From the NCBI RefSeq assembly GCF_004801285.1, contig NZ_SSNY01000009.1, forward strand, positions 1 to 64,000: a DNA stretch of 64,000 nt. Direction: 5' to 3'. The DNA is from Ollibium composti. Lineage in GTDB: Bacteria > Pseudomonadota > Alphaproteobacteria > Rhizobiales > Rhizobiaceae. The position numbers and the translations under genes are program-made. The notes beneath the pieces are model-generated. The model saw only the letters and a list, made by a program, of their open reading frames with translations, searched no databases and was not told the origin of the DNA. Each line of letters opens with the position of its first letter. The stretch's first letter is position 1. Positions 1 to 9,165 of this stretch are shown piece by piece.

Positions 1-67
1 CTCAGTAACGCCATGTCTATCACTCCAAAGTCCCCTGCAATCAACCAGCAGGGGTGGGTTCAAACAT

Positions 68-121
68 GGGTCACTTCTCAATGGAAAAACCGCCCAATCC
101 CGGGTCAGTTCTCGGCGGAAA
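68..121. repeat. Two direct repeats resembling an IS21-type terminus
   Basis: Two 20-nt copies start at 68 and 102 (period 34) and match at 16 of 20 positions; both begin gggtca, share ttctc and end ggaaa. Arrays of short direct repeats at the termini are typical of IS21-family elements. They lie where the 5' part of the IS630 transposase should be, so another element end may have replaced it. The family assignment is inferred. Confidence 0.4.
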
Positions 122-130
122 TCAACAATC

Positions 131-837
131 GAGGAGCGGTTCGGGGTCGAATATCACGAGCGCACCATCGGCAAGCTGCTCAAGGCTCTGGGATTCTCGC
201 ACATCAGCGCCAGGCCACGTCACCCCAAGCAGGACGGCGAGATCGTCGAGGCGTTCAAAAAAACTTCCCGCGCACGCTCGCGGCCCACCTCGCTGGCGTG
301 GCCCGCAAGAAGAAGATCGAGATCTGGTTCCAGGACGAGGCACGCATCGGCCAGAAAAACGGCCTCGTGAGGCAATGGGCGCGCCGCGGCACACGACCAG
401 TCCAGCCCGCCGACCAGCGTTATGAGAGCGCCTATCTGTTCGGTGCTATCTGCCCGACCCGGGGCGTGGGCGCAGCATTGGCGCTACCCTTCGCCGACAC
501 CAACGCCATGCAGCGTCATATCGACGAGATCGCCCTCAACGTCGCGAGAGGCGCACACGCCGTCCTGCTGCTGGACCGCGCCGGATGGCACACCACCGGC
601 AATCTCGCTTGGCCGAAGAACATCACCCCGATCCTACTGCCGTCGCGCTCGCCGGAACTCAATCCGGTCGAGCAGGTCTGGCAATACCTGCGCGCCAACT
701 TCCTCTCCAACCGGGTCTTCGACGACTACGACGCCATCATCGAGGCTGCATGCGACGCATGGCGAAAGCTTATCGCCAGGCCTCAGACGATCACCTCAAT
801 CGGCATGCGCCAGTGGGCGCACACAGGTCAGCCATGA
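131..837 (+). mobile_element. IS630-family transposase, 5'-truncated, with A7 frameshift
   Basis: This is the C-terminal part of a DDE transposase of the IS630/Tc1-mariner group, which cuts and joins DNA at TA targets. Frame 2 codes for a helix-turn-helix-like stretch (RTIGKLLKALGFSHISARP), then the reading passes an A7 run at 257-263. A -1 shift there continues into KKNFPRTLAAHLAGV and the catalytic domain. The DDE residues are visible: D in WFQDEAR (334-336), D in LLLDRAGW (574-576) and E in ELNPVEQ (670-672). The N-terminal DNA-binding domain and the left inverted repeat are missing, so the copy is probably inactive. Rhizobial IS630 elements often use a programmed frameshift, so the A7 run need not itself be a defect. 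Confidence 0.8.
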
Positions 838-849
838 GGGCCGTTGGTA

Positions 850-2115
850 TTAGTGGGTGCGAATATATTGATCGATCTTCGAGACGGTGCGATCAATCTC
901 CTCCAGGGTGTTGTAGTGAACGGGACCGATGCGGACGCCCCCGCCCGCAGCCAGCACTCCCAGATGACGATTTGGCTCGAGGCCATAGTTGTGCCCGCTC
1001 CACACCTGCACGCCGTGGTCCGCCAGCGACTTCGCGATTTCCAACGGAGCGATACCATCGACGGTGAAAGTGACCGTCGAAACGCGGCGATCAAAAGCGG
1101 CGGGATCGGTAATGCCGAGAATGCGGATCCGGTTGCTGGATGTCCTCAGCCCGTCGACCAGTCTGCGCGCGAGCATGTCGTCGTGCTGTTTCATCACGTC
1201 GAAGCCGGCATGCAGTCTCGACCTGAAGCCTGAAGCGAGTTCCGTGCCGCCAAAGCTGTCGCCAAGCCCGGCGATATAATCGATCGCCGCATGGATGCCG
1301 GCAAGTTCTTCCCGATTGGTCGTTCCCAACGTATAGCGCCAGGGCAGTGCGTCGGACGCGGCGCGCACCTTGTAGGCCCGCATCCCTTCCAGCAATTCCT
1401 TGCGGCCCCAGAAAAGCGCGTAGTGCGGGCCGAAGAACTTGTACGCCGAACATACGAGGAAATCGCAACCAAGCGCCTGGACGTCGATCGGTCTGTGGGG
1501 GGCGTATTGCACTGCGTCCACGTAAACGAGAACGCCTGCATCTCTGCATATTTTCGAGATCCCGGCGATGTCGTTGATGGTTCCGGTGACGTTGCTGGCA
1601 TAGCAAACAGCCATCAGCTTCGTGCGTTCGGTCAAGAGAGGCGCGAGATCGTCCAGATCGAATTCGAAGGTTTCCGGGGAGAAGTCCAGCCAGCGAACGG
1701 TGAGGCCCCTGTCCTCGGCCAGCAGCAACCAGGGCGCCACATTGGCATCATGGTCCATCCGGGTCAGGATAATCTCGTCCCCTTCGCGAAATTTCGCGCC
1801 GATCGTGCGAGACATGGCGAAGGTCAGCGACGTCATGCTCTGGCCGAAGAAGACTTCTCCTGACGCGGCCGCATTCACGAAGGCATCCGCCGCCGCGTGA
1901 GCTTTGGCGACGGACTCCGATGCCTCCAGCGAGGTATCGAACGCGCCGCCAAGATTGCCGTTCTTGTTGAGCATTACGTCCGTCATCCGCTCCACGACGG
2001 ACAATGGCACCTGCGTTCCTGCCGGATTATCAAGGAAGGCGGCCGCTCGACCGTTCTTCAGGCGGCGAAGTCCTGGAAACTGCTGGCGTACGTTGAGCAC
2101 ATCGTAATTTGTCAT
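850..2115 (-). CDS. Cysteine desulfurase-like class V aminotransferase
   Basis: A 421-residue PLP-dependent enzyme of fold type I, class V, close to the VC1184-type cysteine desulfurase-like subfamily. The PLP lysine lies in CSAYKFFGPH (about residue 225), preceded by the aspartate/histidine-containing segment VYVDAVQYAPH that holds the cofactor. The C-terminal domain ends in a typical small PLP-enzyme fold. It follows the cyclase gene after a 201-nt gap and may be the last gene of the catabolic operon or have its own promoter. Its stop codon is 13 nt from the end of the IS630 remnant, so the element inserted right behind it. The true substrate (cysteine, an amino acid, or a kynurenine-like compound) cannot be told from sequence. 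Confidence 0.8.
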   Translation of the reverse strand: MTNYDVLNVRQQFPGLRRLKNGRAAAFLDNPAGTQVPLSVVERMTDVMLNKNGNLGGAFDTSLEASESVAKAHAAADAFVNAAASGEVFFGQSMTSLTFAMSRTIGAKFREGDEIILTRMDHDANVAPWLLLAEDRGLTVRWLDFSPETFEFDLDDLAPLLTERTKLMAVCYASNVTGTINDIAGISKICRDAGVLVYVDAVQYAPHRPIDVQALGCDFLVCSAYKFFGPHYALFWGRKELLEGMRAYKVRAASDALPWRYTLGTTNREELAGIHAAIDYIAGLGDSFGGTELASGFRSRLHAGFDVMKQHDDMLARRLVDGLRTSSNRIRILGITDPAAFDRRVSTVTFTVDGIAPLEIAKSLADHGVQVWSGHNYGLEPNRHLGVLAAGGGVRIGPVHYNTLEEIDRTVSKIDQYIRTH

Positions 2116-2316
2116 GCCGATACCGATGAAGCTTTCAAATCTGGGGTTGTCGCGGTGCGGGCGGCGTTCTCATCTGCAGGATGCCCACCTCGACGTCTCG
2201 ATATTCATATGGAGGCGGCGAAGACCCGCCGCTTCCCGCAGTTGTATCGCCGCCCCGCCCGCTAGAAGTTGGATTCGACCGGCATGCCCCCTGTCCTCAC
2301 CAATATCTGCCGTGGC

Positions 2317-3066
2317 TCAGCGATGAATGGCGACCGCGCGAGCGGGAAAACCGGATCCGCCCTTCGCTTTCGGCCATGTCGCCATGATCAGCGCGCCCGC
2401 TTCCGGCACCTTGTCCAGATTGCACAGAAGCTCGATCTGCCATCGGTCGAGGGACAGCACGTAACGTTCGAGCCCGTAGTCTCCCGCCGATGTGGAGATG
2501 CCCGGATCTGTGTCGATCTGCTCGTGGCCGATCGCCGTGACTCCACGCTTTTCCAGAAGCAGTTCCAATACTTCGCGCGACCAACCGGGCGTGTGCGACG
2601 TGCCATCCGGCGACCGGTTGAACATGCGCTCGGGGTCCGGCCAACGCTTCGACCAGTCGGTGCGGAGCGCCACGAATGAGCCGGCTGGGACCTTTCCGTT
2701 GCGCCCCTCCCATGCATCGATGTCGTCGAGCCCGGGTGTGGCATCCGGGCTCGACGCGACCTTGGCTGTCATGTCTATGACGACGAGCGGCAGCAGCATC
2801 TGGGAAACCGGGATCTGGTCGAGCGTGCGCCCGCCTTCGATGAAATGGATCGGCGGGTCCACATGCGTCCCCCATTGCCCGACGAAGCCGTAGTGGTGCA
2901 CCTGAAAGGCGTCTCCCTTCGGATAGTCGAGCACCGTCCGCCGCTCCTCATCCGGAAAAGCCGGGAAATGCGGCTGCCCCGGATGAAAGGCATGCGTCAG
3001 ATCGGTGAAGGTCGCGCCGCCAAGACCGGATCGATAGAGCTCCCAAAGACTGCTGCCGCCGCTCAT
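2317..3066 (-). CDS. Cyclase-family metal-dependent hydrolase (kynurenine formamidase-like)
   Basis: 249 residues of the cyclase/kynurenine formamidase/isatin hydrolase family, which hydrolyse amide or lactam bonds with a bound divalent metal. The family signature appears as WGTHVDPPIHF (about residues 65-75), supplying His and Asp metal ligands; a later GHEQIDTD segment fits the second half of the active site. It begins 2 nt after the stop of the LIV-type binding protein, so it belongs to the same transcript. In this setting it probably acts on the imported compound or its breakdown product. Formamidase, isatin hydrolase and related activities cannot be separated by motif alone. Confidence 0.82.
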   Translation of the reverse strand: MSGGSSLWELYRSGLGGATFTDLTHAFHPGQPHFPAFPDEERRTVLDYPKGDAFQVHHYGFVGQWGTHVDPPIHFIEGGRTLDQIPVSQMLLPLVVIDMTAKVASSPDATPGLDDIDAWEGRNGKVPAGSFVALRTDWSKRWPDPERMFNRSPDGTSHTPGWSREVLELLLEKRGVTAIGHEQIDTDPGISTSAGDYGLERYVLSLDRWQIELLCNLDKVPEAGALIMATWPKAKGGSGFPARAVAIHR

Positions 3067-3068
3067 GC

Positions 3069-4250
3069 TTACGGCTCCGCCACGAAAGACGGGGCGGCCT
3101 CGTCGGCCAGGAACAGCTTGCCGTCCTTGACGCCGATGACCGAGACGGACTTGTCCGGCACCGAGACGCCCGGACGATAGGTGATCGTTCCGGTGACGCC
3201 TTCAAGGCCGGATGTCGCCGCCAGCGCGTCGCGGATCTTGGCCGGGTCGGGCTCACCCGCGCGCTTGATTGCGTCGGCCATCAGTTTCACCGTGTCGTAG
3301 CCGAGCGGGGCGAAAGCATTCTCCGGCTCTTTACCCGTCGCCTTCTTGTAGGCTTCGCTGAAGGCCTTGACCTTCGGGCTGGCACCCTCTCCCACGAAGG
3401 CATGGGTCGTGAAGTAGGTGTCGTTGGCCGCCTCGCCTCCCACTTCGATCAGAAGCGGCGAATCGTAACCGTCGCCGCCGACCACCGGCAAGGTGATGCC
3501 GGCCTGGCGCAACTGCTTGAGGATCAGGCCTATTTCCTCGGCGAGCGAGGAAGAGAAGATGAAGTCAGGCTTCTCCGGCATCGCCTTCAGCTTGGCGATC
3601 TGGGCCGTGAACGTCTTGTCGCCGGTCTTATAGGTGTCGCGTTCCAGTATCTTGCCGCCGCCATGCTCGAAGGCCGAGACGAAATAGTCGGACAGCAGCG
3701 TCGTGTACTCGGCACCGATGTCGGTGAGGAGATAGCACGTCTTGGCCTTGAGCTTGTTGAGTGCGAACTCGGCGCCGACGGCTGCCTGCACGTTGTCGCC
3801 GAAGGCGGCAAGGAATATGTCGTCGCCGATCTGGCTCGGCAGTTTGGGCGACGTCGCACCCGGCGTTATGAAGGGGATTTTCGCCGTCTGTACCTGCGGG
3901 CCGATGGCCAGCACGGAATCGGAATCGGCAAAGCCGATGATGCCCACCACCTTGTCGCTGTCGATCAGCTGGCTGGCCACCGTGGAAATGGTGGTCGCGT
4001 CGCTTTTGGAGTCATAGACGACCAGTTCGATCGGCCGCCCCAGGACCCCGCCGGCGTCGTTGATTTCGCTGGCGGCAAGCTTGGCTCCGTTCAGCATCGG
4101 GCCGTCGAGAGAAGCCTGGATGCCGGTCAGGTTGGCAGGATAGCCGATCTTGATCGGGTCTGCGGCTCCTGCGGTGCGGCTGGTGAGAAGTGCGGCGGCC
4201 GCCGCCCCCAGGCCGAGACCGAGGGTGTTACGTCTGGTGAGCGTGATCAT
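3069..4250 (-). CDS. ABC transporter substrate-binding protein, branched-chain amino-acid type (LivJ-like)
   Basis: A 393-residue periplasmic type I binding protein of the LIV family. The start at 4250 gives an export signal with TRRNTLG followed by a hydrophobic stretch and AGA cleavage region; the twin arginines suggest possible Tat export. Mature sequence starts with the family-typical PIKIGYPANLTG and continues with GGVLGRPIELVVYDSKSD. The start codon overlaps the stop of the LivM-like permease by 4 nt (ATGA), which fixes it and indicates translational coupling. LIV-type binding proteins also take amides, urea, aromatic acids and other small ligands, so the substrate is open; neighbouring hydrolases point to a nitrogenous compound. 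Confidence 0.9.
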   Translation of the reverse strand: MITLTRRNTLGLGLGAAAAALLTSRTAGAADPIKIGYPANLTGIQASLDGPMLNGAKLAASEINDAGGVLGRPIELVVYDSKSDATTISTVASQLIDSDKVVGIIGFADSDSVLAIGPQVQTAKIPFITPGATSPKLPSQIGDDIFLAAFGDNVQAAVGAEFALNKLKAKTCYLLTDIGAEYTTLLSDYFVSAFEHGGGKILERDTYKTGDKTFTAQIAKLKAMPEKPDFIFSSSLAEEIGLILKQLRQAGITLPVVGGDGYDSPLLIEVGGEAANDTYFTTHAFVGEGASPKVKAFSEAYKKATGKEPENAFAPLGYDTVKLMADAIKRAGEPDPAKIRDALAATSGLEGVTGTITYRPGVSVPDKSVSVIGVKDGKLFLADEAAPSFVAEP

Positions 4251-5299
4251 GCGTTTTGTTCCTCTCTTCGTTTTCTGGCTCTTGCCGATCTTGCGGCGAG
4301 CCCGAACGTCAGTTCGCGATCGCCCATGATCCCCTTCGGCCGGAAGATCATGATCAGGATGAAGACGAAGCCGAGCACGATCTGGCTGGCCCCGAACAGG
4401 GCCGGCACAGTGATGCCTGCAAACGTGAAGCCGCGCTCCACCGAACGCAGCAGTTCCGACAGGATGGATACGCACACCACCCCCACGAGCGCGCCGGTCA
4501 GCGATTCCATTCCGCCCAGCACCAGCATAGCGATGAGGTTGATCATCATGGCGAAGTAGAAGGTGTTGGGCGAGAACGAACCGAGATAGTGCGCATAGAG
4601 GGAGCCGCCGACGCCGGAGAAGAAGGCGCCGATCACGAAGGCGATGAGCCGCGCGCGCAGCACGCCGATGCCGACGGCACTGGCGGCGATTGTGTCGTCG
4701 CGCACGGCTTTCATGGAACGTCCGAAGGGCGAGTAGACGAGCCGGGCCAAGACGAACAGCGTAACCCCTAGCCAGGCGAATACCCAGGGCAGCGTCGTTT
4801 CCAGCGGCACGCCGGTGAAGGTGCGCGCGCCGCGCGTGAAATCGGAGGCGTTGATGAGCACGACATTGACGATGATCAGGAACCCCATCGTCGCCACCGA
4901 GACGAAGTAGCCCGACAGCCGCATCAGCGGATAACCCACGATCACCGCGAGAATGGCCGTGAACAGGCCTGCAACGACCGTGGCCGGTAAAAACGGCAGG
5001 CTAAACCAGTGCAGGAAGGAAGGCAGGTGCGGAAGCAACGCCATCTTCTGCTGGACGGGGATCGACAAGATGCCCGAGACATAGGCGCCGGCGCCGATGA
5101 ACCCGACATGGCCGAGCGAGAAGACCCCGGTAAAGCCGTTGCTGAGGGAAAGCGACAACACGAGGATGCTGTTGAGCGCGATCAGAAGGATGATGCGCAC
5201 GAAATAGTCGCTCAGCACGTGTGGTGCGCCATAGGCGACAGCAGCGGCCAGGACGCAGACCGCCAGGAGTACGAGAGGGATGCGCCAGTCGCCGCTCAT
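4247..5299 (-). CDS. livM: Branched-chain amino-acid-type ABC permease LivM
   Basis: A 350-residue inner-membrane permease with about nine hydrophobic segments and the LivM signature region (LVLSLSLSNGFTGVFSLGHVGF). Its C-terminus is long and basic. It pairs with the LivH-like permease encoded just upstream; the start overlaps the livH stop by 4 nt, and its own stop overlaps the binding-protein start by 4 nt. The gene symbol describes the family; the transported ligand is probably not leucine, given the catabolic neighbours. Confidence 0.9.
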   Translation of the reverse strand: MSGDWRIPLVLLAVCVLAAAVAYGAPHVLSDYFVRIILLIALNSILVLSLSLSNGFTGVFSLGHVGFIGAGAYVSGILSIPVQQKMALLPHLPSFLHWFSLPFLPATVVAGLFTAILAVIVGYPLMRLSGYFVSVATMGFLIIVNVVLINASDFTRGARTFTGVPLETTLPWVFAWLGVTLFVLARLVYSPFGRSMKAVRDDTIAASAVGIGVLRARLIAFVIGAFFSGVGGSLYAHYLGSFSPNTFYFAMMINLIAMLVLGGMESLTGALVGVVCVSILSELLRSVERGFTFAGITVPALFGASQIVLGFVFILIMIFRPKGIMGDRELTFGLAARSARARKRREEQNA

Positions 5300-6198
5300 A
5301 GCTTGATCTCCCGGTTCGGCTTGAGCAGCCCGCCGGGCCGTACCAGCAGGAAGGCGATCAGGATGGAAAAGACGATGGCGTCACGGTAGGAGGACACGCT
5401 GCTCGGCAGGAAGGCCACGATGAAGATCTCCAGCGCGCCGAGTACGTAGCCACCAAGCAGGGCGCCGGCGATCGAGCCGAAGCCGCCGATGATGGCCGCC
5501 ACGAACGCCTTGAGCAGCGGCGTGAAGCCCATCTGCGGCTGCACCACGCCCGCCTGTGCCGCCCACAGAACGCCCGCTATGCCGGCATAGGCGGAGGCGA
5601 CGAGGAAGGCCACGATGATCAGCCGGTTGACGTCCAGGCCGACAAGTTGGGCTGCCGGCATGTCTTCGGCGGCCGCGCGCATGCCGAGGCCCGTCGTAGT
5701 GCGGGTGATGAACCAACCGAGCAGCAGCAGCGAGACGAAGGTGAGCGCAATCGTCAGAAGGTTGATGTTGGTGAAAGTGATCGCGCCTCCTGACAGTTGC
5801 CAGGATTCGTTCAGAATAGCCGGCAGCGGAAAATTGCGCGGCGAAGAGGTAAACAGCAGGATGCCGAGATTTTCCAGGATGTAGGTCACCGCCAGGCTGG
5901 TCAGCAGCCGCGTTACGTCCGGCGCGTCTCGCACAGGCCGGTAGGCGATCCGCTCGATCAGGAAGCCGGCCAACGCGGCGCCAACCACGCCGGCCGCCAT
6001 CGCCGGTACGAAAGGCAGGCCGAGCGCGTTGAGCAGCACCGTGGTGAAGGCCCCCACCATCATGACGTCGCCATGCGCGAAATTGGTCAGCCGCAACACG
6101 CCGAAGACGATCGACAGGCCGACGGCCACCAGCGCATAGAGGCTGCCAAGGCTGACAGCGTTGACGATCTGCTGGACGATGTACTCGAACCCGCTCAT
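5296..6198 (-). CDS. livH: Branched-chain amino-acid-type ABC permease LivH
   Basis: A 300-residue integral membrane permease of the LivH class. The N-terminus (QQIVNAVSLGSLYALVAVGLSIVFGVLRLTNFAHGD, cited by its start and end) and the motif GFGSIAGALLGG near residue 245 are typical. It forms the second half of the permease dimer with LivM. Its ends overlap livF and livM by 4 nt each, so the importer genes are transcribed and translated together. Confidence 0.92.
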   Translation of the reverse strand: MSGFEYIVQQIVNAVSLGSLYALVAVGLSIVFGVLRLTNFAHGDVMMVGAFTTVLLNALGLPFVPAMAAGVVGAALAGFLIERIAYRPVRDAPDVTRLLTSLAVTYILENLGILLFTSSPRNFPLPAILNESWQLSGGAITFTNINLLTIALTFVSLLLLGWFITRTTTGLGMRAAAEDMPAAQLVGLDVNRLIIVAFLVASAYAGIAGVLWAAQAGVVQPQMGFTPLLKAFVAAIIGGFGSIAGALLGGYVLGALEIFIVAFLPSSVSSYRDAIVFSILIAFLLVRPGGLLKPNREIKL

Positions 6199-6926
6199 TC
6201 CGCCGCCCCCAGATAGGCCTGGGCAACGCGGTCGCTGTCACGCAGTTCGGCCGAGGAACCGGACAGCGCCACGCTTCCGGTGCGCAGGACATAGGCCCGG
6301 TCAGCCAGTTCCAGCGCGAGTTTGATGTTCTGTTCGACCAGCAGCATCGTTACGCCCTGCCGTTTGAGTTCGCCGAGCGCGTCGAAGATCTGGCGCACCA
6401 GAAGCGGCGCCACGCCGAGCGACGGCTCGTCGAGCAGCAGAAGCCGCGGCTTGGCCATGAGCGCCCTGGCAAGGGCCAGTTGCTGCTGCTCGCCGCCGGA
6501 CAGCGTGCCGGCAAGCTGGCGCCAGCGTTGCTTCAGAATGGGGAACAGCGCGAACAGACGCTCCGTGTCGGCCGCGATCTTCGCCCGATCCGTGCGCGTA
6601 CAGGCACCGAGCCGCAGGTTCTCCGCCACCGTCAGCGCCCCGAACAGGCGTCGCCCTTCGGGACTATGGGCGATACCGAGCCGCACGATCTGCGGGGGCG
6701 GGCGACCGCCGATCGAGGCGCCGGCGAAAGTGATCGACCCAGACCGGGGCCGCGACAATCCGGATATGGTGCGCAATGTCGTGCTTTTGCCCGCCCCGTT
6801 GGCTCCGACCAGCGCCACCACCTCCCCCTGCCGGACGTCCATGGAAACGCCCTTCAGCGCCCTCACCGCTCCGAACCTGACTTCGAGCGAATCTATGTGC
6901 AGCAGGGGGATCGCAGCTTCAGGCAT
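6195..6926 (-). CDS. livF: LIV-type ABC transporter ATPase LivF
   Basis: A 243-residue ATP-binding subunit. Walker A is GANGAGKST (about residues 37-45), the ABC signature is LSGGEQQQLALARAL (about 140), and Walker B is LLLLDEPSLG. Length and sequence fit LivF rather than LivG. It overlaps livG by 8 nt and livH by 4 nt. It hydrolyses ATP with LivG on the cytoplasmic face to drive import. Confidence 0.92.
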   Translation of the reverse strand: MPEAAIPLLHIDSLEVRFGAVRALKGVSMDVRQGEVVALVGANGAGKSTTLRTISGLSRPRSGSITFAGASIGGRPPPQIVRLGIAHSPEGRRLFGALTVAENLRLGACTRTDRAKIAADTERLFALFPILKQRWRQLAGTLSGGEQQQLALARALMAKPRLLLLDEPSLGVAPLLVRQIFDALGELKRQGVTMLLVEQNIKLALELADRAYVLRTGSVALSGSSAELRDSDRVAQAYLGAAE

Positions 6927-7725
6927 GGCCGAGATACGCCTCCCTGACGCGTGGGTCGTTGCGCACCTGCTCGGGCGTGCCGACGCAGATCACCTCGCCG
7001 GTCGCAAGCACCTGGATCCGTTCGCATACGGCCATGATGAGGTCCATGTCGTGCTCGACGACCACCACCGTGACGCCGAACAGATCGCGTATCTTGCGGA
7101 TCAGTTCGACCAGCGCTGTTGTCTCGTTGGAGTCCAGACCGGCTGCCGGCTCGTCCAGCAAAAGCAGCGCCGGCTCGGTGGCCAACGCGCGAGCGATCTC
7201 AAGCCGTCGCTGGTCGCCATATGGCAGTTGGGAAGCGAGCCGGCCCGCTTGGGCCGTCAGCCCCATGAGATCGAGAAGCCGCTCCGCTATCGCCTCGGCC
7301 TTGTCGACGCGCGTGCGATAGCGCGCCGTGCGCAGCACCGAATCGAGCGGACCGACCGGGTGGCGCAGCTGCGCTGCCGCCAGCACGTTGTCTTCCACCG
7401 TAAGCGAAGGAAACAGGCGCGAGCCCTGGAAGGTGCGCGCAATACCGAGCGAGACGATCCGTTCGGTTCGCAGCCCGATGATGGACCGACCCCGGAACTC
7501 GATCTGCCCTGCGTTCGGCTTGGAAAAACCGGTGATGAGATTGAAGAAGGTGCTCTTGCCCGAGCCGTTGGGACCGATCACGCCCATGATCTCGCGCTCG
7601 CGCAGTTCGATGGCGTGATCCTTGAGGGCGACGAGACCGCGGAAAGCCTTGGTCAGGCCACGGGTGCGCAAGATGAGGGGCGACGTCGCGGCTTCAACCT
7701 GTAGCGTCGTCGCCTCGCCCGCCAT
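6919..7725 (-). CDS. livG: LIV-type ABC transporter ATPase LivG
   Basis: A 268-residue ATP-binding subunit with Walker A GPNGSGKST, signature LPYGDQRRLEIARAL and Walker B LLLLDEPAAG, plus the LivG-typical C-terminal tail with VCVGTPEQVR-like sequence. The start at 7725 is chosen because upstream codons only add arginine-rich antisense-like sequence and because it overlaps the cysteine hydrolase stop by one base (TGATG). It is the first transport gene of the operon. Confidence 0.92.
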   Translation of the reverse strand: MAGEATTLQVEAATSPLILRTRGLTKAFRGLVALKDHAIELREREIMGVIGPNGSGKSTFFNLITGFSKPNAGQIEFRGRSIIGLRTERIVSLGIARTFQGSRLFPSLTVEDNVLAAAQLRHPVGPLDSVLRTARYRTRVDKAEAIAERLLDLMGLTAQAGRLASQLPYGDQRRLEIARALATEPALLLLDEPAAGLDSNETTALVELIRKIRDLFGVTVVVVEHDMDLIMAVCERIQVLATGEVICVGTPEQVRNDPRVREAYLGHA

Positions 7726-8360
7726 CACCGCCCCCCGTCGCCTGCGGCCTGCATTTCCGCCACCAGATCGGCGGTGCTTGCCTGCCGGCAATATCCTTTG
7801 AAGGCGGAGAGCGCCCGATCGTGGCGTTCCTGGCTGTCCGTTGTGCAGGCGTCTATCGGGCAGATCATGCGAAAACCCCGGTCGGCGCCGTCGCGAACGG
7901 TATGGTCGACGCATTGATCGGTGAGGAAGCCGGTGACGACGACGGTATCCAATCCGATATTGCGCAGCAGATATTCGAAGATCGTCGAATTGAAGAGGCT
8001 GGACGAGGTCTTCGGCAGCACGATGTCGTCTTCGCCGGGACGCAGTTCCTCGATGACGCGGGTCTGCGGGCTGCCCGGCGCGAAATGAAAATCAGTCTGC
8101 TTGTAATCGAGGCTGCGGTCGCGGCCATCCAGCGTCAAGCTTTCGATGACCGTGTAGACGATCTCGGCTCCGGCCGCCCGCCCCGCGGCGATCAGGCGCG
8201 CCATATTGGGGATGGCGACGTCTCGCGCCTGCCGGAAGAAGTACGGCCGGGCGCTTTCGGCTCCCGCATGGAAGATGCCGGCCTGCGTATCGATCATCAG
8301 GATCGCGGTCCGTGCCGGATCGATCGCTTCGTTTCGGGCCGCTGGCTGGCTTCGGCTCAT
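7725..8360 (-). CDS. Isochorismatase-fold cysteine hydrolase
   Basis: A 211-residue cysteine hydrolase. The catalytic Asp-Lys-Cys triad is visible: D in AILMIDTQAG, K in VLPKTSSS and C in LTDQCVDHT. The segment YTVIESLTLDGRDRSLDYK is shared with the second hydrolase of this locus (11705-12376) and is common in amidases annotated as ureidoacrylate- or carbamoyl-type hydrolases. The start overlaps the stop of the N-formylglutamate amidohydrolase-like gene (4 nt). Likely reaction: hydrolysis of an amide or carbamoyl group of the imported compound. True isochorismate chemistry is unlikely because no siderophore genes are present. Confidence 0.85.
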   Translation of the reverse strand: MSRSQPAARNEAIDPARTAILMIDTQAGIFHAGAESARPYFFRQARDVAIPNMARLIAAGRAAGAEIVYTVIESLTLDGRDRSLDYKQTDFHFAPGSPQTRVIEELRPGEDDIVLPKTSSSLFNSTIFEYLLRNIGLDTVVVTGFLTDQCVDHTVRDGADRGFRMICPIDACTTDSQERHDRALSAFKGYCRQASTADLVAEMQAAGDGGR

Positions 8361-9163
8361 GCGGCACCTCCCGCATAGGCGGCATAGGCGGCGGTCAGGA
8401 CCCGGGCTATGCGATCCGCCCACTCCACCTGCCCTTCGGCAGAGGCGATCAGATCCTGGCGGATCTCGAATTCCACATAAAGCTGGCCCCGTTCCTCGCC
8501 ATGAACCGGGATCGAATAATCCGCCGCCATGTTGACGCCGTAAGGCTCGTTGCGGCCGACATTCAAGCCGGGCTCCCTGTCGAGCGCATCCAGCACCGGC
8601 ATGGTGAAGCGCCGGTCGGCGTCATAGCACAGACCGACGTGCCACGGCCGCAGCGACGGGCGCGCCCGCAGAGAAGGCGTGAACGAATGCATCGACACCA
8701 GAATGGTGGGGCGCCCCGCCCCCTGCCTTTCATCGAGACGGGAAACGATCTCGTGATGATAGGGCTCGGAAATTTCGCTGGCGCGGCGCGCGCGCTCCTC
8801 TGCCGAAATGCCGGCGTTGCCCGGAACCGGCGTGCCGTCGGAGACGGCGGCGACGAAATCCGACGCCGTTGGCCGTCTATTGCACTCCACCACCAGGCGC
8901 GAATAGCGCTGGAACACCAAAGGTGCTGCGAGCAGGTCGGAGAGCCGCTCCGACACGCCGAGAATGCCGATGTCGATGCCAATGTGCCGGCCAAGCTCGT
9001 CGCCATTCAGTCCGAGATCGTGGAGCGCGGCGGGAACGGCGTTGCCGGCATGGTCGCAGATCAGGAAAAACGGCGAGCCTCCGAGGATATTTCGCAACCC
9101 GACCGGAGCCGGATCGGTCGGCCCCAGAAGCGTTGGCGATGATTGTGCGAGGCTCTCGGCCAT
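8357..9163 (-). CDS. N-formylglutamate amidohydrolase-family protein
   Basis: 268 residues of the N-formylglutamate deformylase/HutG-like family, zinc-dependent amidohydrolases. Family landmarks are FFLICDHAGNAVP near residue 30, HIGIDIG, the EPYHHEI segment and VSMHSFTP, which together provide acidic and histidine ligands. The start at 9163 is preferred over one 30 nt upstream because it leaves a 2-nt gap after the glutamine-synthetase-like gene and avoids a long overlap. No other histidine-degradation genes are nearby, so it more likely removes a formyl or related acyl group from an intermediate of this pathway. Confidence 0.83.
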   Translation of the reverse strand: MAESLAQSSPTLLGPTDPAPVGLRNILGGSPFFLICDHAGNAVPAALHDLGLNGDELGRHIGIDIGILGVSERLSDLLAAPLVFQRYSRLVVECNRRPTASDFVAAVSDGTPVPGNAGISAEERARRASEISEPYHHEIVSRLDERQGAGRPTILVSMHSFTPSLRARPSLRPWHVGLCYDADRRFTMPVLDALDREPGLNVGRNEPYGVNMAADYSIPVHGEERGQLYVEFEIRQDLIASAEGQVEWADRIARVLTAAYAAYAGGAA

Positions 9164-9165
9164 GG

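Noticed and set aside
3069..4475. Longer start for the LIV-type binding protein
   Set aside because: The extra 75 residues are antisense-like to the permease gene and would hide the signal peptide; the ATGA overlap fixes the start at 4250.
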